A DNA stretch of 64,000 nucleotides from Clostridium_AD frigoriphilum (lineage in GTDB: Bacteria; Bacillota; Clostridia; Clostridiales; Clostridiaceae), in NCBI RefSeq assembly GCF_036541405.1, contig NZ_JAZHFS010000005.1:62001-126000 (forward strand), written 5' to 3'. Shown here one piece after another: positions 45,023 to 55,001 of the stretch. Below the pieces are notes generated by a model. That model did no database searches, was not told the origin of the DNA, and saw only the letters and a list, made by a program, of their open reading frames with translations. Position 1 is the first letter of the stretch. Each line of letters starts with the position of its first letter. Both the position numbers and the translations under genes were made by a program.

Positions 45023-45400
45023 ATGTTTAATAATAAAGAAAAAGATGTAAATAGAATTGAAACTTTAATTGGCCAGCAATGTTCTATAATTGGTTCTTTG
45101 AATGGAAATGGTCTTATTAAAATAGATGGTTCTATTGATGGAAATATAATTTGTGAAGATGATATAGTATTAGGTGAAACAGGCAGAATAGAAGGCGATA
45201 TTACCTGTAATAATGCATATATAAATGGAATAATAAATGGAAATGTCTCTTGCACAAACACCTTAACTATAGAAAGTTGTGGCAAAGTCCGAGGTGATAT
45301 TTCGGTGAAAAAATTAATGATCTCCGAGGGTGGAATTCTTGATGGCAAATGTACCATGGCAAATTATGAACAACCTGATGACAACATTGATAATTTATAA
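45023..45400 (+). CDS. Bactofilin (polymer-forming cytoskeletal protein)
   Basis: 125 aa from the ATG of MFNNKEKDV (TGGGGGAAT upstream). The core is a run of short Gly-punctuated strands (IIGSLNGNGLIKIDGSIDGNI, LGETGRIEGDI, INGIINGNV, CGKVRGDI), the right-handed beta-helix pattern of bactofilins/DUF583. Short polar tails flank it. Bactofilins polymerise without nucleotide and help position envelope enzymes. A peptidase partner is not adjacent here. Confidence 0.92.
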   Translation: MFNNKEKDVNRIETLIGQQCSIIGSLNGNGLIKIDGSIDGNIICEDDIVLGETGRIEGDITCNNAYINGIINGNVSCTNTLTIESCGKVRGDISVKKLMISEGGILDGKCTMANYEQPDDNIDNL

Positions 45401-45419
45401 ACATTTTAAATAAAAAAGT

Positions 45420-45446
45420 AACACATAAGTTTTAAATTTATGTGTT
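45420..45446 (+). terminator. Terminator after bactofilin gene
   Basis: AACACATAA ... TTATGTGTT with a 9-nt loop, 19 nt after the stop; A-rich before and mixed T-rich after, so it may serve the convergent Asn-rich gene as well. Confidence 0.65.
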
Positions 45447-45474
45447 GCTCTTACTAATTTTTATCTATATAATT

Positions 45475-46422
<948 letters not shown>

Positions 46423-46444
46423 GTTTATCACCTCATTTATAAAT

Positions 46445-46464
46445 GGGAGAGCATTTAAGCTCCC
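46445..46464 (-). terminator. Hairpin between the small Cys-rich gene and the Asn-rich gene
   Basis: GGGAG ... CTCCC around AGCATTTAAG, 13 bp after the upstream stop. The U-tract is weak, so it may attenuate but not end transcription. Confidence 0.45.
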
Positions 46465-46477
46465 CCTTATTTTTAAA

Positions 46478-46702
46478 TTAGCATCCGCAGCTCTTCACTG
46501 CATTTCCGCCACATCCACCTTTACAGAAACAAAAACCTAGGAATAACAATATTAATAAGAAAGCATTTTTGTTTTCAAGTAGACATGTTCTTTGAAGTAT
46601 AATTAATAATATTATCGCACAAATCGGATTTGTGCATAGATTTCCTACTGGGCTTACTACAGGTGCTACAGCTACATTTCCACAACATCTTTTTTTAGAC
46701 AT
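46478..46702 (-). CDS. Small Cys-rich hydrophobic protein, probable spore protein
   Basis: 74 aa from the ATG of MSKKRCCGNV (AAAGGGGAG upstream). It has Cys pairs at the N-terminus (RCCGN), a hydrophobic centre with internal Cys (ICAIILLIILQRTC, then FLLILLFLGFCFC) and a CKGGCGG ... SCGC tail. Eleven cysteines in 74 residues suggest disulphide cross-linking or metal binding. The mix of Cys/Gly tails and one or two hydrophobic stretches resembles small sporulation proteins, but no named family is certain. It pairs with the next gene upstream. Confidence 0.65.
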   Translation of the reverse strand: MSKKRCCGNVAVAPVVSPVGNLCTNPICAIILLIILQRTCLLENKNAFLLILLFLGFCFCKGGCGGNAVKSCGC

Positions 46703-46823
46703 ATAAAACTCCCCTTTCTGGGCCAAATTTTAATGTGTTACATATTTCAACTAAAGTTAAGAACATATAATTTATCTATTGTTTACTTAATATATATTTT
46801 TCACATATGATTAATTTTCCTAG

Positions 46824-47249
46824 TTATTCGTCGTCGCAGCCATCTAAATTAATGATATTGTTCGTACATCCTTTGTTTTGTCTTCCATTGCCACTACATA
46901 CCAATAAAAGAATTAAAATTATTATCCAAATACCACTACCGCCGCCACATCCGCCACCGAATCCACCTAAACCAAAGAATCCATTACCATTACCACTTGA
47001 TCCACATCTGCAAAGCTCCTTGCAGTGTTTTGGCTCACATCCGCATACAGTACCACTATCTTGTCCTTGACCTTGGCAGCAAAACAAAAGTAATAAAACG
47101 ATTATCCAAATACCGCTGCCACCACCGAATCCACCGCCACAGTTACCACCATTGTTACATCCGCCGCCATCATTGTTACAATTGCAGCTTTTATTGGAAC
47201 CATTCTTTTGAGATTCAGCCAATCCACTTAATAAGCTATTCATATCCAT
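46824..47249 (-). CDS. Cys/Gly-rich protein with two YjcZ-like hydrophobic modules, probable spore protein
   Basis: 141 aa. The module GGGFGGGSGIWIIVLLLLFCC (split as GGGFGGGSG plus IWIIVLLLLFCC) occurs twice, near residues 37-58 and 91-117, each followed by a Gln/Cys-rich tail (VCGCEPKHCKELCRCG). This resembles the Gly-rich turn plus single hydrophobic helix of YjcZ-type sporulation proteins, here duplicated in one chain. The ATG has AAAAGGAGGG upstream. Function unknown; a spore-coat or cross-linked surface layer role is inferred from composition. Confidence 0.65.
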   Translation of the reverse strand: MDMNSLLSGLAESQKNGSNKSCNCNNDGGGCNNGGNCGGGFGGGSGIWIIVLLLLFCCQGQGQDSGTVCGCEPKHCKELCRCGSSGNGNGFFGLGGFGGGCGGGSGIWIIILILLLVCSGNGRQNKGCTNNIINLDGCDDE

Positions 47250-47396
47250 CTAAATACCCTCCTTTTAATTGCTCCTTTTAATTACTTTTCTTAATTTACT
47301 TTTAAAATCTTTTTCTTTTGTTTCTAATATATACTATTCTCCCAGAAATAAATTGATACAAATTTTCATATAAATACTTATGAAATAAAATGTATC

Positions 47397-47487
47397 CATA
47401 TAACTTTCTCCTGCATTCCTTGTAATAAGAGATTAAAACGTGAAATTTCCATTTACAAAATAAGAATTTCTAAATGGAATATGAGAG
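47397..47487 (+). repeat. Degenerate, internally deleted copy of the palindromic element
   Basis: ATAACTTTCTCCTGC, GTAATAAGAG, AACGTGAAATT and AAGAATTTCTAAATGGAAT match the outer arms of copies A-C in order, but the GC-rich core is missing. It lies in the divergent gap between the 141-aa Cys/Gly-rich gene and the HEAT-like gene, not after a stop codon. Confidence 0.7.
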
Positions 47488-47597
47488 AAAAAATTGAATA
47501 TTTACACTACTCTGTTGTACAATTAAATACGGACGCAATATTAGGATAAGGTTTATTAATCACAGAATTATAATTAGTAAACAATAAGGAGTAAGAT

Positions 47598-48326
47598 ATG
47601 AAAAGTAGTAAGGAAGATTTGAAAAAACGTGGTTATATAGATAATGCTGATATTACTAATGATTATAAATTACTGACAATTGATGAATTATGTGTTTTGT
47701 TAAAATCAAAAAAAGCATTAGAAAGAACTATTGCTGTAAGGTTGTTAGAAAACTGTAATAATATTTCGCAATTAGATTTAGGTATTATTTTATTAGAAAC
47801 TCTTGTGAAAGAGAAATCCCTCTATACAAAAATAGAAATATGTAGTTCATTAGAAAAAGGAGATAGTGAAATTGCGAAACAAATGCTTAGTTATGTGGGT
47901 AAAATAGGGAAAAATCAACATATTAAATTACCTAATAAAGTTTCCGAAAAAATAAGTTATCCTTTGCCAAGAGATATTATCGCAAGGGTAATGGGGAAAA
48001 TGAATAAATCGGTATTGCCTATATTAGTTGAATCCCTTAACGATTATGATGTTTTTGTAATTCGAGAGGTTATTGATGGCATAGGATTTTTATGCTTTTA
48101 TAATGATATTCCTAACGAATGTTTTGTTGTTAAAAAACTTATCAAGTGTTATGAAAAATATAAATATGATTACATTCTTCGTTGGAAAATTACAATGGCA
48201 TTTTCGGCTTTTAATATTGAATTTGCAACCTCTGAACTAAAAAAAATAATACGCAATGATAATGAAGACCTTATCATAAAAGAAGCATATAGGGCATTAA
48301 ACCTGATTGAAAAACGGTGTAAATAA
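47598..48326 (+). CDS. HEAT-like repeat protein of unknown function
   Basis: 242 aa, soluble and alpha-helical by composition. Recurring helical pairs such as LLKSKKALERTIAVRLLEN, LPILVESLNDYDVFVIREVI (in part) and IIRNDNEDLIIKEAYRALNLI fit HEAT/Armadillo-like repeats of 35-40 residues. The ribosome site is AAGGAG. Proteins of this sort usually scaffold protein contacts. It is a single gene with its own terminator, next to the probable spore-protein cluster. Confidence 0.65.
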   Translation: MKSSKEDLKKRGYIDNADITNDYKLLTIDELCVLLKSKKALERTIAVRLLENCNNISQLDLGIILLETLVKEKSLYTKIEICSSLEKGDSEIAKQMLSYVGKIGKNQHIKLPNKVSEKISYPLPRDIIARVMGKMNKSVLPILVESLNDYDVFVIREVIDGIGFLCFYNDIPNECFVVKKLIKCYEKYKYDYILRWKITMAFSAFNIEFATSELKKIIRNDNEDLIIKEAYRALNLIEKRCK

Positions 48327-48357
48327 TTTAAGGAAGCCATTTTTGTCTTCCTTTAAA
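48327..48357 (+). terminator. Terminator after the HEAT-like gene
   Basis: TTTAAGGAAG ... CTTCCTTTAAA with loop CCATTTTTGT, immediately after the stop. Confidence 0.75.
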
Positions 48358-48420
48358 AATTGTCATATTACCAACACTGTCGTTAAACATTAAAATTAAT
48401 ATAAAATGGAGTGTTAACGA

Positions 48421-48484
48421 AAAATAGACCTTATTACGAAGTGTGCAAGTAATAACTTGCACACCGTAATATAGATCTATTTTA
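48421..48484 (-). terminator. Terminator of the lon-engB transcript
   Basis: Long hairpin AAAATAGA...TTACG, inner GTGTGCAAGT/ACTTGCACAC around AATA, closing TCTATTTT, then CGTTAAC on the minus strand. It lies 26 bp after the engB stop. Confidence 0.8.
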
Positions 48485-48509
48485 TATCTCTACTGAAATT
48501 TTTTTCTTA

Positions 48510-49133
48510 TTATAGTATTGGATTTCCATTAGAAGTTAGTGGTTCATCTTCTGAACTGTCGTTAAACATATTTCCTAAAAGTTCTTTGACCCCTATTTTT
48601 TTAAGTGATGAGATATTTATAATCGCCTCACTTGGATCTAGTTGTAAAGTTTCCCTTATTAACTTATTATTCTTTACTAATTCTGCTCTGTTTAGTTTAT
48701 CTTTTTTAGTTGCAACTATTACAACTTCATATCCAAAATGTTTAATCCATCCGTACATTAGAAGGTCATCTTTAGTTGGCTTACGTCTACAGTCCACTAG
48801 TAATGCTACCTTTTGTAGTTGAGGCCTACGAACTAAATAGTCCTCCATCATTTTTCCCCATTTAGCTTGTTCAGTTTTGGATACTTTTGCATATCCGTAA
48901 CCTGGCAAATCTACAAAATAAAAACTATCATTTATTAAAAAGAAATTTATAAGTCTAGTTTTTCCTGGTGTTCCACTAACTTTAACTAATTTTCTTCTAT
49001 TTGTTATAGTATTTATCAAAGATGACTTGCCTACATTCGATCTTCCAACAAAAGCATATTCTACTCTATTATCTGTTGGGTACTGAGCAGGTTTTACTGC
49101 TGATATTATAAATTCAGATTGTTTTATCTCCAT
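48510..49133 (-). CDS. engB: Ribosome biogenesis GTPase EngB (YsxC/YihA)
   Basis: 207 aa. G1 GRSNVGKS at residues 30-37, G3 DLPGYG, G4 TKKDK and G5 SSLKKIG are all present. The family is needed for 50S subunit assembly. It overlaps the 3' end of lon by 20 bp, the conserved lon-engB arrangement of Firmicutes. Confidence 0.96.
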   Translation of the reverse strand: MEIKQSEFIISAVKPAQYPTDNRVEYAFVGRSNVGKSSLINTITNRRKLVKVSGTPGKTRLINFFLINDSFYFVDLPGYGYAKVSKTEQAKWGKMMEDYLVRRPQLQKVALLVDCRRKPTKDDLLMYGWIKHFGYEVVIVATKKDKLNRAELVKNNKLIRETLQLDPSEAIINISSLKKIGVKELLGNMFNDSSEDEPLTSNGNPIL

Positions 49134-51471
49134 TATTTATCTCTCCATTTAATGTATTTTCAAGTAATGCATGTTCAAGTACATTTTCTACTTTACTTGC
49201 AAATATAAATTTTAGTTTGTCCTTAATACTCTTTGGTATTTTTTCTGTATCTTTTTCATTCTCACAAGGAATTATAATTGTATCAATACCTGCTCTATAT
49301 GCAGCTAATGATTTCTCCTTAAGCCCTCCAATAGGTAGCACTCTTCCTGTAAGCGTAATTTCGCCAGTCATTGCTACATTATGCCTTACTTTTCTATTAG
49401 TCAATGCAGACACCATTGCAGTTATCATAGTTACACCAGCCGATGGTCCATCTTTAGGTACTGACCCCTCTGGAACATGAATATGGATATCCTTATTTTT
49501 ATAGAAGTCTTTATCTATATTATACTTAGAAGCATTAGCTCTAACATAACTATATCCAGCTTTAGCGGATTCCTTCATAACATCCCCTAGTTGTCCTGTA
49601 AGTTCTAGCTTACCCGTTCCATCCATAGCACTCGCCTCAACTGGTAATGTAACCCCACCAACTTCAGTCCATGCTAGTCCAGTTACTACACCAACTTTAT
49701 CTTCAGTTTCAGCTTTGTCATAAGTAAACATAACTGCACCTAAATATCTCTTAACATGAGATGCTGTAACATTAACACCCTTTTTGTTTTTCTCTACCAT
49801 TTCTGTTATTGCCTTTCGAATTACAGAAGCAATTTGTCTTTCAAGACTTCTAACCCCTGATTCTCTTGTATAGTTTTCAATTATACAAGTTATTGAATTG
49901 TCCGAAAAGGTTATACTACCATCATCCATATTATGTTCTTTTAACATCTTTGGAATAATATGATTTTTAGCAATATGAAATTTTTCCTCTGATGTATATC
50001 CTGATACCTCAATGACTTCCATTCTATCTAATAAAGCTCTTGGAATAGTGTCCAATTTATTTGCAGTAGTTATGAATAAGACTTTTGATAAATCAAAATC
50101 TAATTCTAGGTAATGATCCCTAAAGCTAGCATTTTGTTCACTATCCAATACTTCTAAAAGAGCATCTGCAGGATCGCCTTTAATATCACCACTCATCTTA
50201 TCAATTTCATCTAATAAGAACAATGGATTCTTTGATCCGGCTTGTTTCATTGCATATATAATCCTACCTGGAATTGCTCCCACGTAAGTTTTTCTATGCC
50301 CCCTTATTTCAGCTTCATCTTTTACTCCACCAAGTGACATTCTAACAAAGTTTCTATTTAATGCATTTGCAACAGACTTCGCTATAGATGTTTTACCAAC
50401 TCCTGGTGGCCCTACCAAACAAAGTATAGGTCCCTTAAGCGTCTTGCTAATTTTTTTAACTGCTAAATATTCTATTATTCTTTCTTTAACATCCTCAAGC
50501 CCGTAATGCTCTTTATCAAAAACTTCTCTGGCCTTACTTATGTCAATGTTATCTTTAGTCGATTTATTCCAAGGTAGAGCTAATATCCAATCTAAATACG
50601 ACTTTGATACTCCACTATCGGCAGAATAATTTCCTGAACTTTTTAATCTATTTAGCTCATAATTTGCTTTTTCTTTTGGCTCTTTAGGCAGTTTTGCCTT
50701 TTTTATTTTGATTTCATACTCAATTATTTCTTTTTTGTTTTCGTCATCTTCCCCTAGTTCCTCTTGTATAGCTTTCATTTGTTCTCTTAGATAATATTCC
50801 TTTTGAATTTTATCTATTTTACCTTTAACCTTGCTTCCAATCTTCTTTTCTATTTTTAAGACTTCAAGCTCATTCTTTAATATAAATAACAGTTTTTCAA
50901 GTCTCTTAGTAACATCTAATATTTCAAGCAATTCTTGTTTTGTTTGTGGCTTTAATATTAAATAGGAACTTACAATGTCACAATATCTTCCAGGTTCTTC
51001 TGTTTCTTCTAAACTGAATAACGCATCAGGAAAACTGTTAACCGATAAATTTATGTATTCTTCAAAAGCTTTATCTATAAGTCTAATATATGCCTTACAT
51101 TTTTTATCATCTGCGCTTTGTTCATCGTAAATAAGCTCTACTTCCACACTTACAAAGGGTTCCTTATCCTTATACTCTGAAATTTTTCCTCTTTGCATTC
51201 CCTCAACTAGTACTCTAATTGAATCTCCCGGTAACTTTAATATTTGTTTAACGTTACAAATAGTACCAATTTCATATATATCCTTTTCTTCTGGCTCTTC
51301 GATTTTCGATACTTTCTGTGAAACCAGAAAAATTTCTTGATTATTTAGCATAGCATTTTCTAAGGCAAGTATAGATTTTTCTCTACCAACATCAAAATGC
51401 AATACCATATATGGAAATATATTCATACCCCTTAACGGAATTAACGGAAGAAGTTTTGTTGTTTTATCCAT
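49114..51471 (-). CDS. lon: ATP-dependent protease Lon (LonA)
   Basis: 785 aa. N-terminal substrate-binding domain (LLPLIPLRGMNIFPYM), a coiled-coil region, AAA+ module with Walker A GPPGVGKTS and Walker B FLLDEIDKM, and the protease domain with catalytic Ser in DGPSAGVT and Lys in GGLKEKSLAAYRAG. It degrades damaged and regulatory proteins in the cytoplasm. AGAGGGAGAAAA precedes the start. Confidence 0.97.
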   Translation of the reverse strand: MDKTTKLLPLIPLRGMNIFPYMVLHFDVGREKSILALENAMLNNQEIFLVSQKVSKIEEPEEKDIYEIGTICNVKQILKLPGDSIRVLVEGMQRGKISEYKDKEPFVSVEVELIYDEQSADDKKCKAYIRLIDKAFEEYINLSVNSFPDALFSLEETEEPGRYCDIVSSYLILKPQTKQELLEILDVTKRLEKLLFILKNELEVLKIEKKIGSKVKGKIDKIQKEYYLREQMKAIQEELGEDDENKKEIIEYEIKIKKAKLPKEPKEKANYELNRLKSSGNYSADSGVSKSYLDWILALPWNKSTKDNIDISKAREVFDKEHYGLEDVKERIIEYLAVKKISKTLKGPILCLVGPPGVGKTSIAKSVANALNRNFVRMSLGGVKDEAEIRGHRKTYVGAIPGRIIYAMKQAGSKNPLFLLDEIDKMSGDIKGDPADALLEVLDSEQNASFRDHYLELDFDLSKVLFITTANKLDTIPRALLDRMEVIEVSGYTSEEKFHIAKNHIIPKMLKEHNMDDGSITFSDNSITCIIENYTRESGVRSLERQIASVIRKAITEMVEKNKKGVNVTASHVKRYLGAVMFTYDKAETEDKVGVVTGLAWTEVGGVTLPVEASAMDGTGKLELTGQLGDVMKESAKAGYSYVRANASKYNIDKDFYKNKDIHIHVPEGSVPKDGPSAGVTMITAMVSALTNRKVRHNVAMTGEITLTGRVLPIGGLKEKSLAAYRAGIDTIIIPCENEKDTEKIPKSIKDKLKFIFASKVENVLEHALLENTLNGEINNGDKTI

Positions 51472-51705
51472 TTTTCTCCCTCTTTTCTATATTATATTAA
51501 TCGTCGTTTATAAATATAAAATTATTATTTTAATTTTATATAAACTCCATATCATAAACTATAAATACTTATTTGTTTTATTTTTATAGTTACACTACAT
51601 TTACATAATAGCAGTATATAAATATAGCAACACTATATTACTATAGTGACACTACTATAGTATACCTATAATATAATTATTTTTCAATACTACAACCTTT
51701 AAAAT

Positions 51706-51747
51706 AAAAAAGGTAATCCACTATATTTTAAAATGGATTACCTTTTT
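51706..51747. terminator. Terminator after lonB
   Basis: AAAAAGGTAATCCA/TGGATTACCTTTTT with a 12-nt loop, 16 bp after the lonB stop. The 290-bp gap from here to lon also holds several overlapping AT-rich palindromes (CTATAGTGACACTACTATAG area) with no clear role. Confidence 0.88.
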
Positions 51748-51762
51748 AAAAAAAATGACAAA

Positions 51763-53445
51763 CTAAATTTTTAATGACTTTGCCGCTATAACGTCTACCT
51801 CTGGCTCGAATGTAGTTTTAATATTTTTAGGTATTTCTAGAAGCAACGCTTCTTTTATTACCTCACTAATGTTATTAACTGGTATGATTTTAATATTTTC
51901 TATGGTATTAAAACTATCTTGAAAGTTATCCCTTGGAATAATTACTTTTGTGGCTCCTGCTTTTTTAGCCGCGGCGATTTTAGCATTTACACCACCTATT
52001 GGCAATACATTACCATGTATTGATATCTCTCCTGTCATAGCAACCATGTTATCCACGGGTATTCCTTTTATCGCACTGTACATTGCAGTTGTTATGCTTA
52101 CTCCAGCAGAAGGTCCATCCACTGGTGATCCACCTGGGAAATTAACATGAATATCATAATCGTCACAATCTATGTTAAAATATTTTTCAAGTACTGTAAC
52201 TACATTTTCTACTGAAGATCTTGCAGTGCTTTTTCGTCGAAGTTTTTTATTACTACTACTTATTTCCTCTTCTTCAATAATTCCTGTAATTTTAAGAATG
52301 CCTTTTCTAAGCTTTACTCTTTTGGCACTAGCTTCAATTTCCATTACAGCTCCTATATTAGCTCCATAAACTGCAAGCCCATTTACATAACCAATTTGTG
52401 GTTTATCAGATATCCTAGACTCAACCCTAGGGGAATATTGACCATTTTCTATAACCCACTCGATATCTTCAATACTCACTTCATCTCTTTCGTCATTAAT
52501 TGCCATTCCACAAGCTAGTTGAATTAAATTAACAGTATCACGTCCATTACTTGAGTATTTACCTACAAGGTCTAGTGCCTTATCGCAAATTTTAAGGTCC
52601 ATTTTACTTATTGAATTTTTGGCAATTTGTTGTAACTCTTCAGGTAATAATGCTCTAAAAAATATTTCTATACACCTTGATCTTATAGCAGGCATTATTT
52701 CTTCTGGATTACGTGTAGTTGCACCAATTAACCTAAAATCAGCTGGCAGTCCTTCATCAAACACTTCCTTAATATAAAGAGGCATATTAGGATCCTCTTC
52801 ATTATAATAAGCACTATCTAAAAAGACTTTTCTATCTTCTAATACCTTAAGAAGTTTATTCATTTCTATAGGATGCAATTCCCCAATTTCATCAATAAAT
52901 AGGATGCCACCATGTGCTTTTGTAACGGCACCAGGCTTAGGTTGAGGTACTCCGGCTACTCCGAGTGGCCCTGCTCCTTGGTAGATAGGATCATGAACTG
53001 ATCCTATAAGTGGATCTGCTATACCTCGTTCATCAAACCTAACAGTAGTACCATCTATTTCAATAAACTTCGAATCTTCCTTAAAAGGAGATCTTGCTCT
53101 TTTTTTAGCATCTGCAAGCACTAATCTAGCAGCTGCTGTTTTCCCTATTCCAGGCGGGCCATAAATTATGACATGTTGAGGATTAGGTCCACATATCGCT
53201 GCCTGTAATGCCTTAATTCCCTCTTCTTGGCCTATAACCTCTTCAAATTTTGTTGGTCTGCTTTTTTCCGTAAGTGGCTCCGTAAGGCTTATGTTTTTCA
53301 TTTTTCTTAAGTTTTCCATTTCTTTTCTATTTTCCTTACTAACGACCACCTTACCACTTTTCTGAGCTTTTAATGCATTAAAAAAATATAACCCAATAAC
53401 CACCGTAAAAAAGAATTGTACTGCCATGAGAATTTTAGTTGTCAT
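51763..53445 (-). CDS. lonB: ATP-dependent protease LonB
   Basis: 560 aa. An N-terminal membrane helix (about residues 5-25) precedes an AAA+ domain with Walker A GPPGIGKTA and Walker B GGILFIDEIGEL, then a Lon protease domain with Ser in DGPSAGVS and Lys in GGVNAKIAAAKKAG. In Bacillus LonB acts during sporulation in the forespore. No good ribosome site lies next to the ATG; an AAAGGAGGA is about 35 nt upstream, so the 5' end deserves care. It lies between clpX and lon. Confidence 0.93.
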   Translation of the reverse strand: MTTKILMAVQFFFTVVIGLYFFNALKAQKSGKVVVSKENRKEMENLRKMKNISLTEPLTEKSRPTKFEEVIGQEEGIKALQAAICGPNPQHVIIYGPPGIGKTAAARLVLADAKKRARSPFKEDSKFIEIDGTTVRFDERGIADPLIGSVHDPIYQGAGPLGVAGVPQPKPGAVTKAHGGILFIDEIGELHPIEMNKLLKVLEDRKVFLDSAYYNEEDPNMPLYIKEVFDEGLPADFRLIGATTRNPEEIMPAIRSRCIEIFFRALLPEELQQIAKNSISKMDLKICDKALDLVGKYSSNGRDTVNLIQLACGMAINDERDEVSIEDIEWVIENGQYSPRVESRISDKPQIGYVNGLAVYGANIGAVMEIEASAKRVKLRKGILKITGIIEEEEISSSNKKLRRKSTARSSVENVVTVLEKYFNIDCDDYDIHVNFPGGSPVDGPSAGVSITTAMYSAIKGIPVDNMVAMTGEISIHGNVLPIGGVNAKIAAAKKAGATKVIIPRDNFQDSFNTIENIKIIPVNNISEVIKEALLLEIPKNIKTTFEPEVDVIAAKSLKI

Positions 53446-53637
53446 ATTAATTAAAGTTTAATGATGAAGCTATTAAACTAATCCTCCTTTCGCATATTAA
53501 ATTTGCATATTTTAGTAAATATTGCATCTTTTGATATTATGCTCAAGTAGGATTAAATGTATTCACTTTCTTCCATATAATATTATTAATTAATATAATA
53601 TTTTGCTTTTAAATTTGTATTTTTATAATTAAACAAA

Positions 53638-53674
53638 ACACAAAAAGACGGATATAATATCCGTCTTTTTGTGT
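53638..53674. terminator. Terminator after clpX
   Basis: ACACAAAAAGACGGATAT/ATATCCGTCTTTTTGTGT, 16 nt after the clpX stop. Confidence 0.9.
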
Positions 53675-53689
53675 TTTGCAAAGATTCAT

Positions 53690-54982
53690 TTATGCTGATT
53701 CTGGTCCTTTTTTACTTTTAATTTGTTTTGTAATTTTTATTTTTTCTCTTTTTCCACCTTCAGCTAAAACTAGTTCTGGATTTCTAGTTTGAATAGTATC
53801 CGCATTAATTATAACTTTAGCTACTTCTTCATTTGATGGAATATCAAACATAACTTCCTTCATCGTGTCTTCTATAATAGATCTAAGTCCACGAGCTCCA
53901 GTTTCTCTTTTAATAGCCTCTTTTGCAATAGCCTTTAAAGCTTCTTCTTTAAACTCTAATTCCACATTATCCATCTCAAACAATTTTTTATATTGTTTTA
54001 CTAATGCGTTTTTAGGTTCACTAAGAATTTTAACTAATGCCTCTTCGTCCAATGCTTCAAGTGTAACAACTATTGGAAGTCTACCTACAAATTCTGGAAT
54101 TAGTCCAAATTTCAATAAATCCCCAGGCATTATAGACTTAAGTAACTCTCCTACATTTGCTTCATGTTTAGATCTTATTTCAGCTCCAAACCCAACTGAT
54201 GTAGTTCTAGTCCTTTTTTCTATGATTTTATCAAGGCCATCAAATGCTCCTCCACAGATAAATAAAATATTAGCAGTATTTATCTGAATAAACTCTTGGT
54301 GAGGATGTTTTCTTCCACCTTGTGGTGGAACTGATGCTGTTGTTCCTTCTAATATTTTAAGTAATGCCTGTTGAACTCCTTCTCCAGATACATCACGAGT
54401 AATAGACGGATTCTCAGATTTTCTTGCTATCTTATCTATTTCATCTATATATATAATACCTTTTTCTGCTTTTTCTACATCATAATCAGCATTTTGTATT
54501 AATTTAAGAAGAATATTTTCAACATCTTCTCCTACATACCCTGCTTCAGTAAGCGTAGTTGCATCCGCTATAGCAAAAGGTACATTTAAAAATTTTGCTA
54601 ATGTTTGAGCAAGCAAAGTTTTACCACAGCCTGTAGGTCCAAGTAATAGAATATTACTTTTTTGAAGTTCAACATCACTCTCATTAACATTTGAGTTTAT
54701 TCTTTTATAATGATTATAAACAGCTACTGCTAATGATTTTTTAGCTGTATTTTGTCCAATTACATAATCATCTATATAGTTTTTTATTTCTGCAGGTTTT
54801 GGAAGTGCTCCTAAATCTAATTCAACATCACCCTGGAATTCATCTACAATTATTTCAGAACACAATTCTATACATTCATCACAAATATATACTCCTGGTC
54901 CCGCAATTAATCTTCTAACTTGTTCCTGGGTTTTACCACAAAAAGAACATTTAAGTTGTTTTTTTTCATCAAATTTTGTCAT
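53690..54982 (-). CDS. clpX: ATP-dependent Clp protease ATP-binding subunit ClpX
   Basis: 430 aa. N-terminal zinc-binding domain with Cys pairs in CSFCGK and CDECIELC, AAA+ domain with Walker A GPTGCGKT, Walker B IIYIDEIDKI, the pore loop GYVGED and the ClpP-docking IGF-type loop (VGFGAEI). It unfolds tagged substrates for ClpP. It follows clpP by 19 bp. Confidence 0.97.
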   Translation of the reverse strand: MTKFDEKKQLKCSFCGKTQEQVRRLIAGPGVYICDECIELCSEIIVDEFQGDVELDLGALPKPAEIKNYIDDYVIGQNTAKKSLAVAVYNHYKRINSNVNESDVELQKSNILLLGPTGCGKTLLAQTLAKFLNVPFAIADATTLTEAGYVGEDVENILLKLIQNADYDVEKAEKGIIYIDEIDKIARKSENPSITRDVSGEGVQQALLKILEGTTASVPPQGGRKHPHQEFIQINTANILFICGGAFDGLDKIIEKRTRTTSVGFGAEIRSKHEANVGELLKSIMPGDLLKFGLIPEFVGRLPIVVTLEALDEEALVKILSEPKNALVKQYKKLFEMDNVELEFKEEALKAIAKEAIKRETGARGLRSIIEDTMKEVMFDIPSNEEVAKVIINADTIQTRNPELVLAEGGKREKIKITKQIKSKKGPESA

Positions 54983-55001
54983 ATTTTCACCTCTACTAAC
55001 C

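Noticed and set aside
49114..53445. lon and lonB as an unusual duplication
   Set aside because: LonA and LonB side by side between clpX and engB is the standard arrangement in Bacillus/Clostridium.
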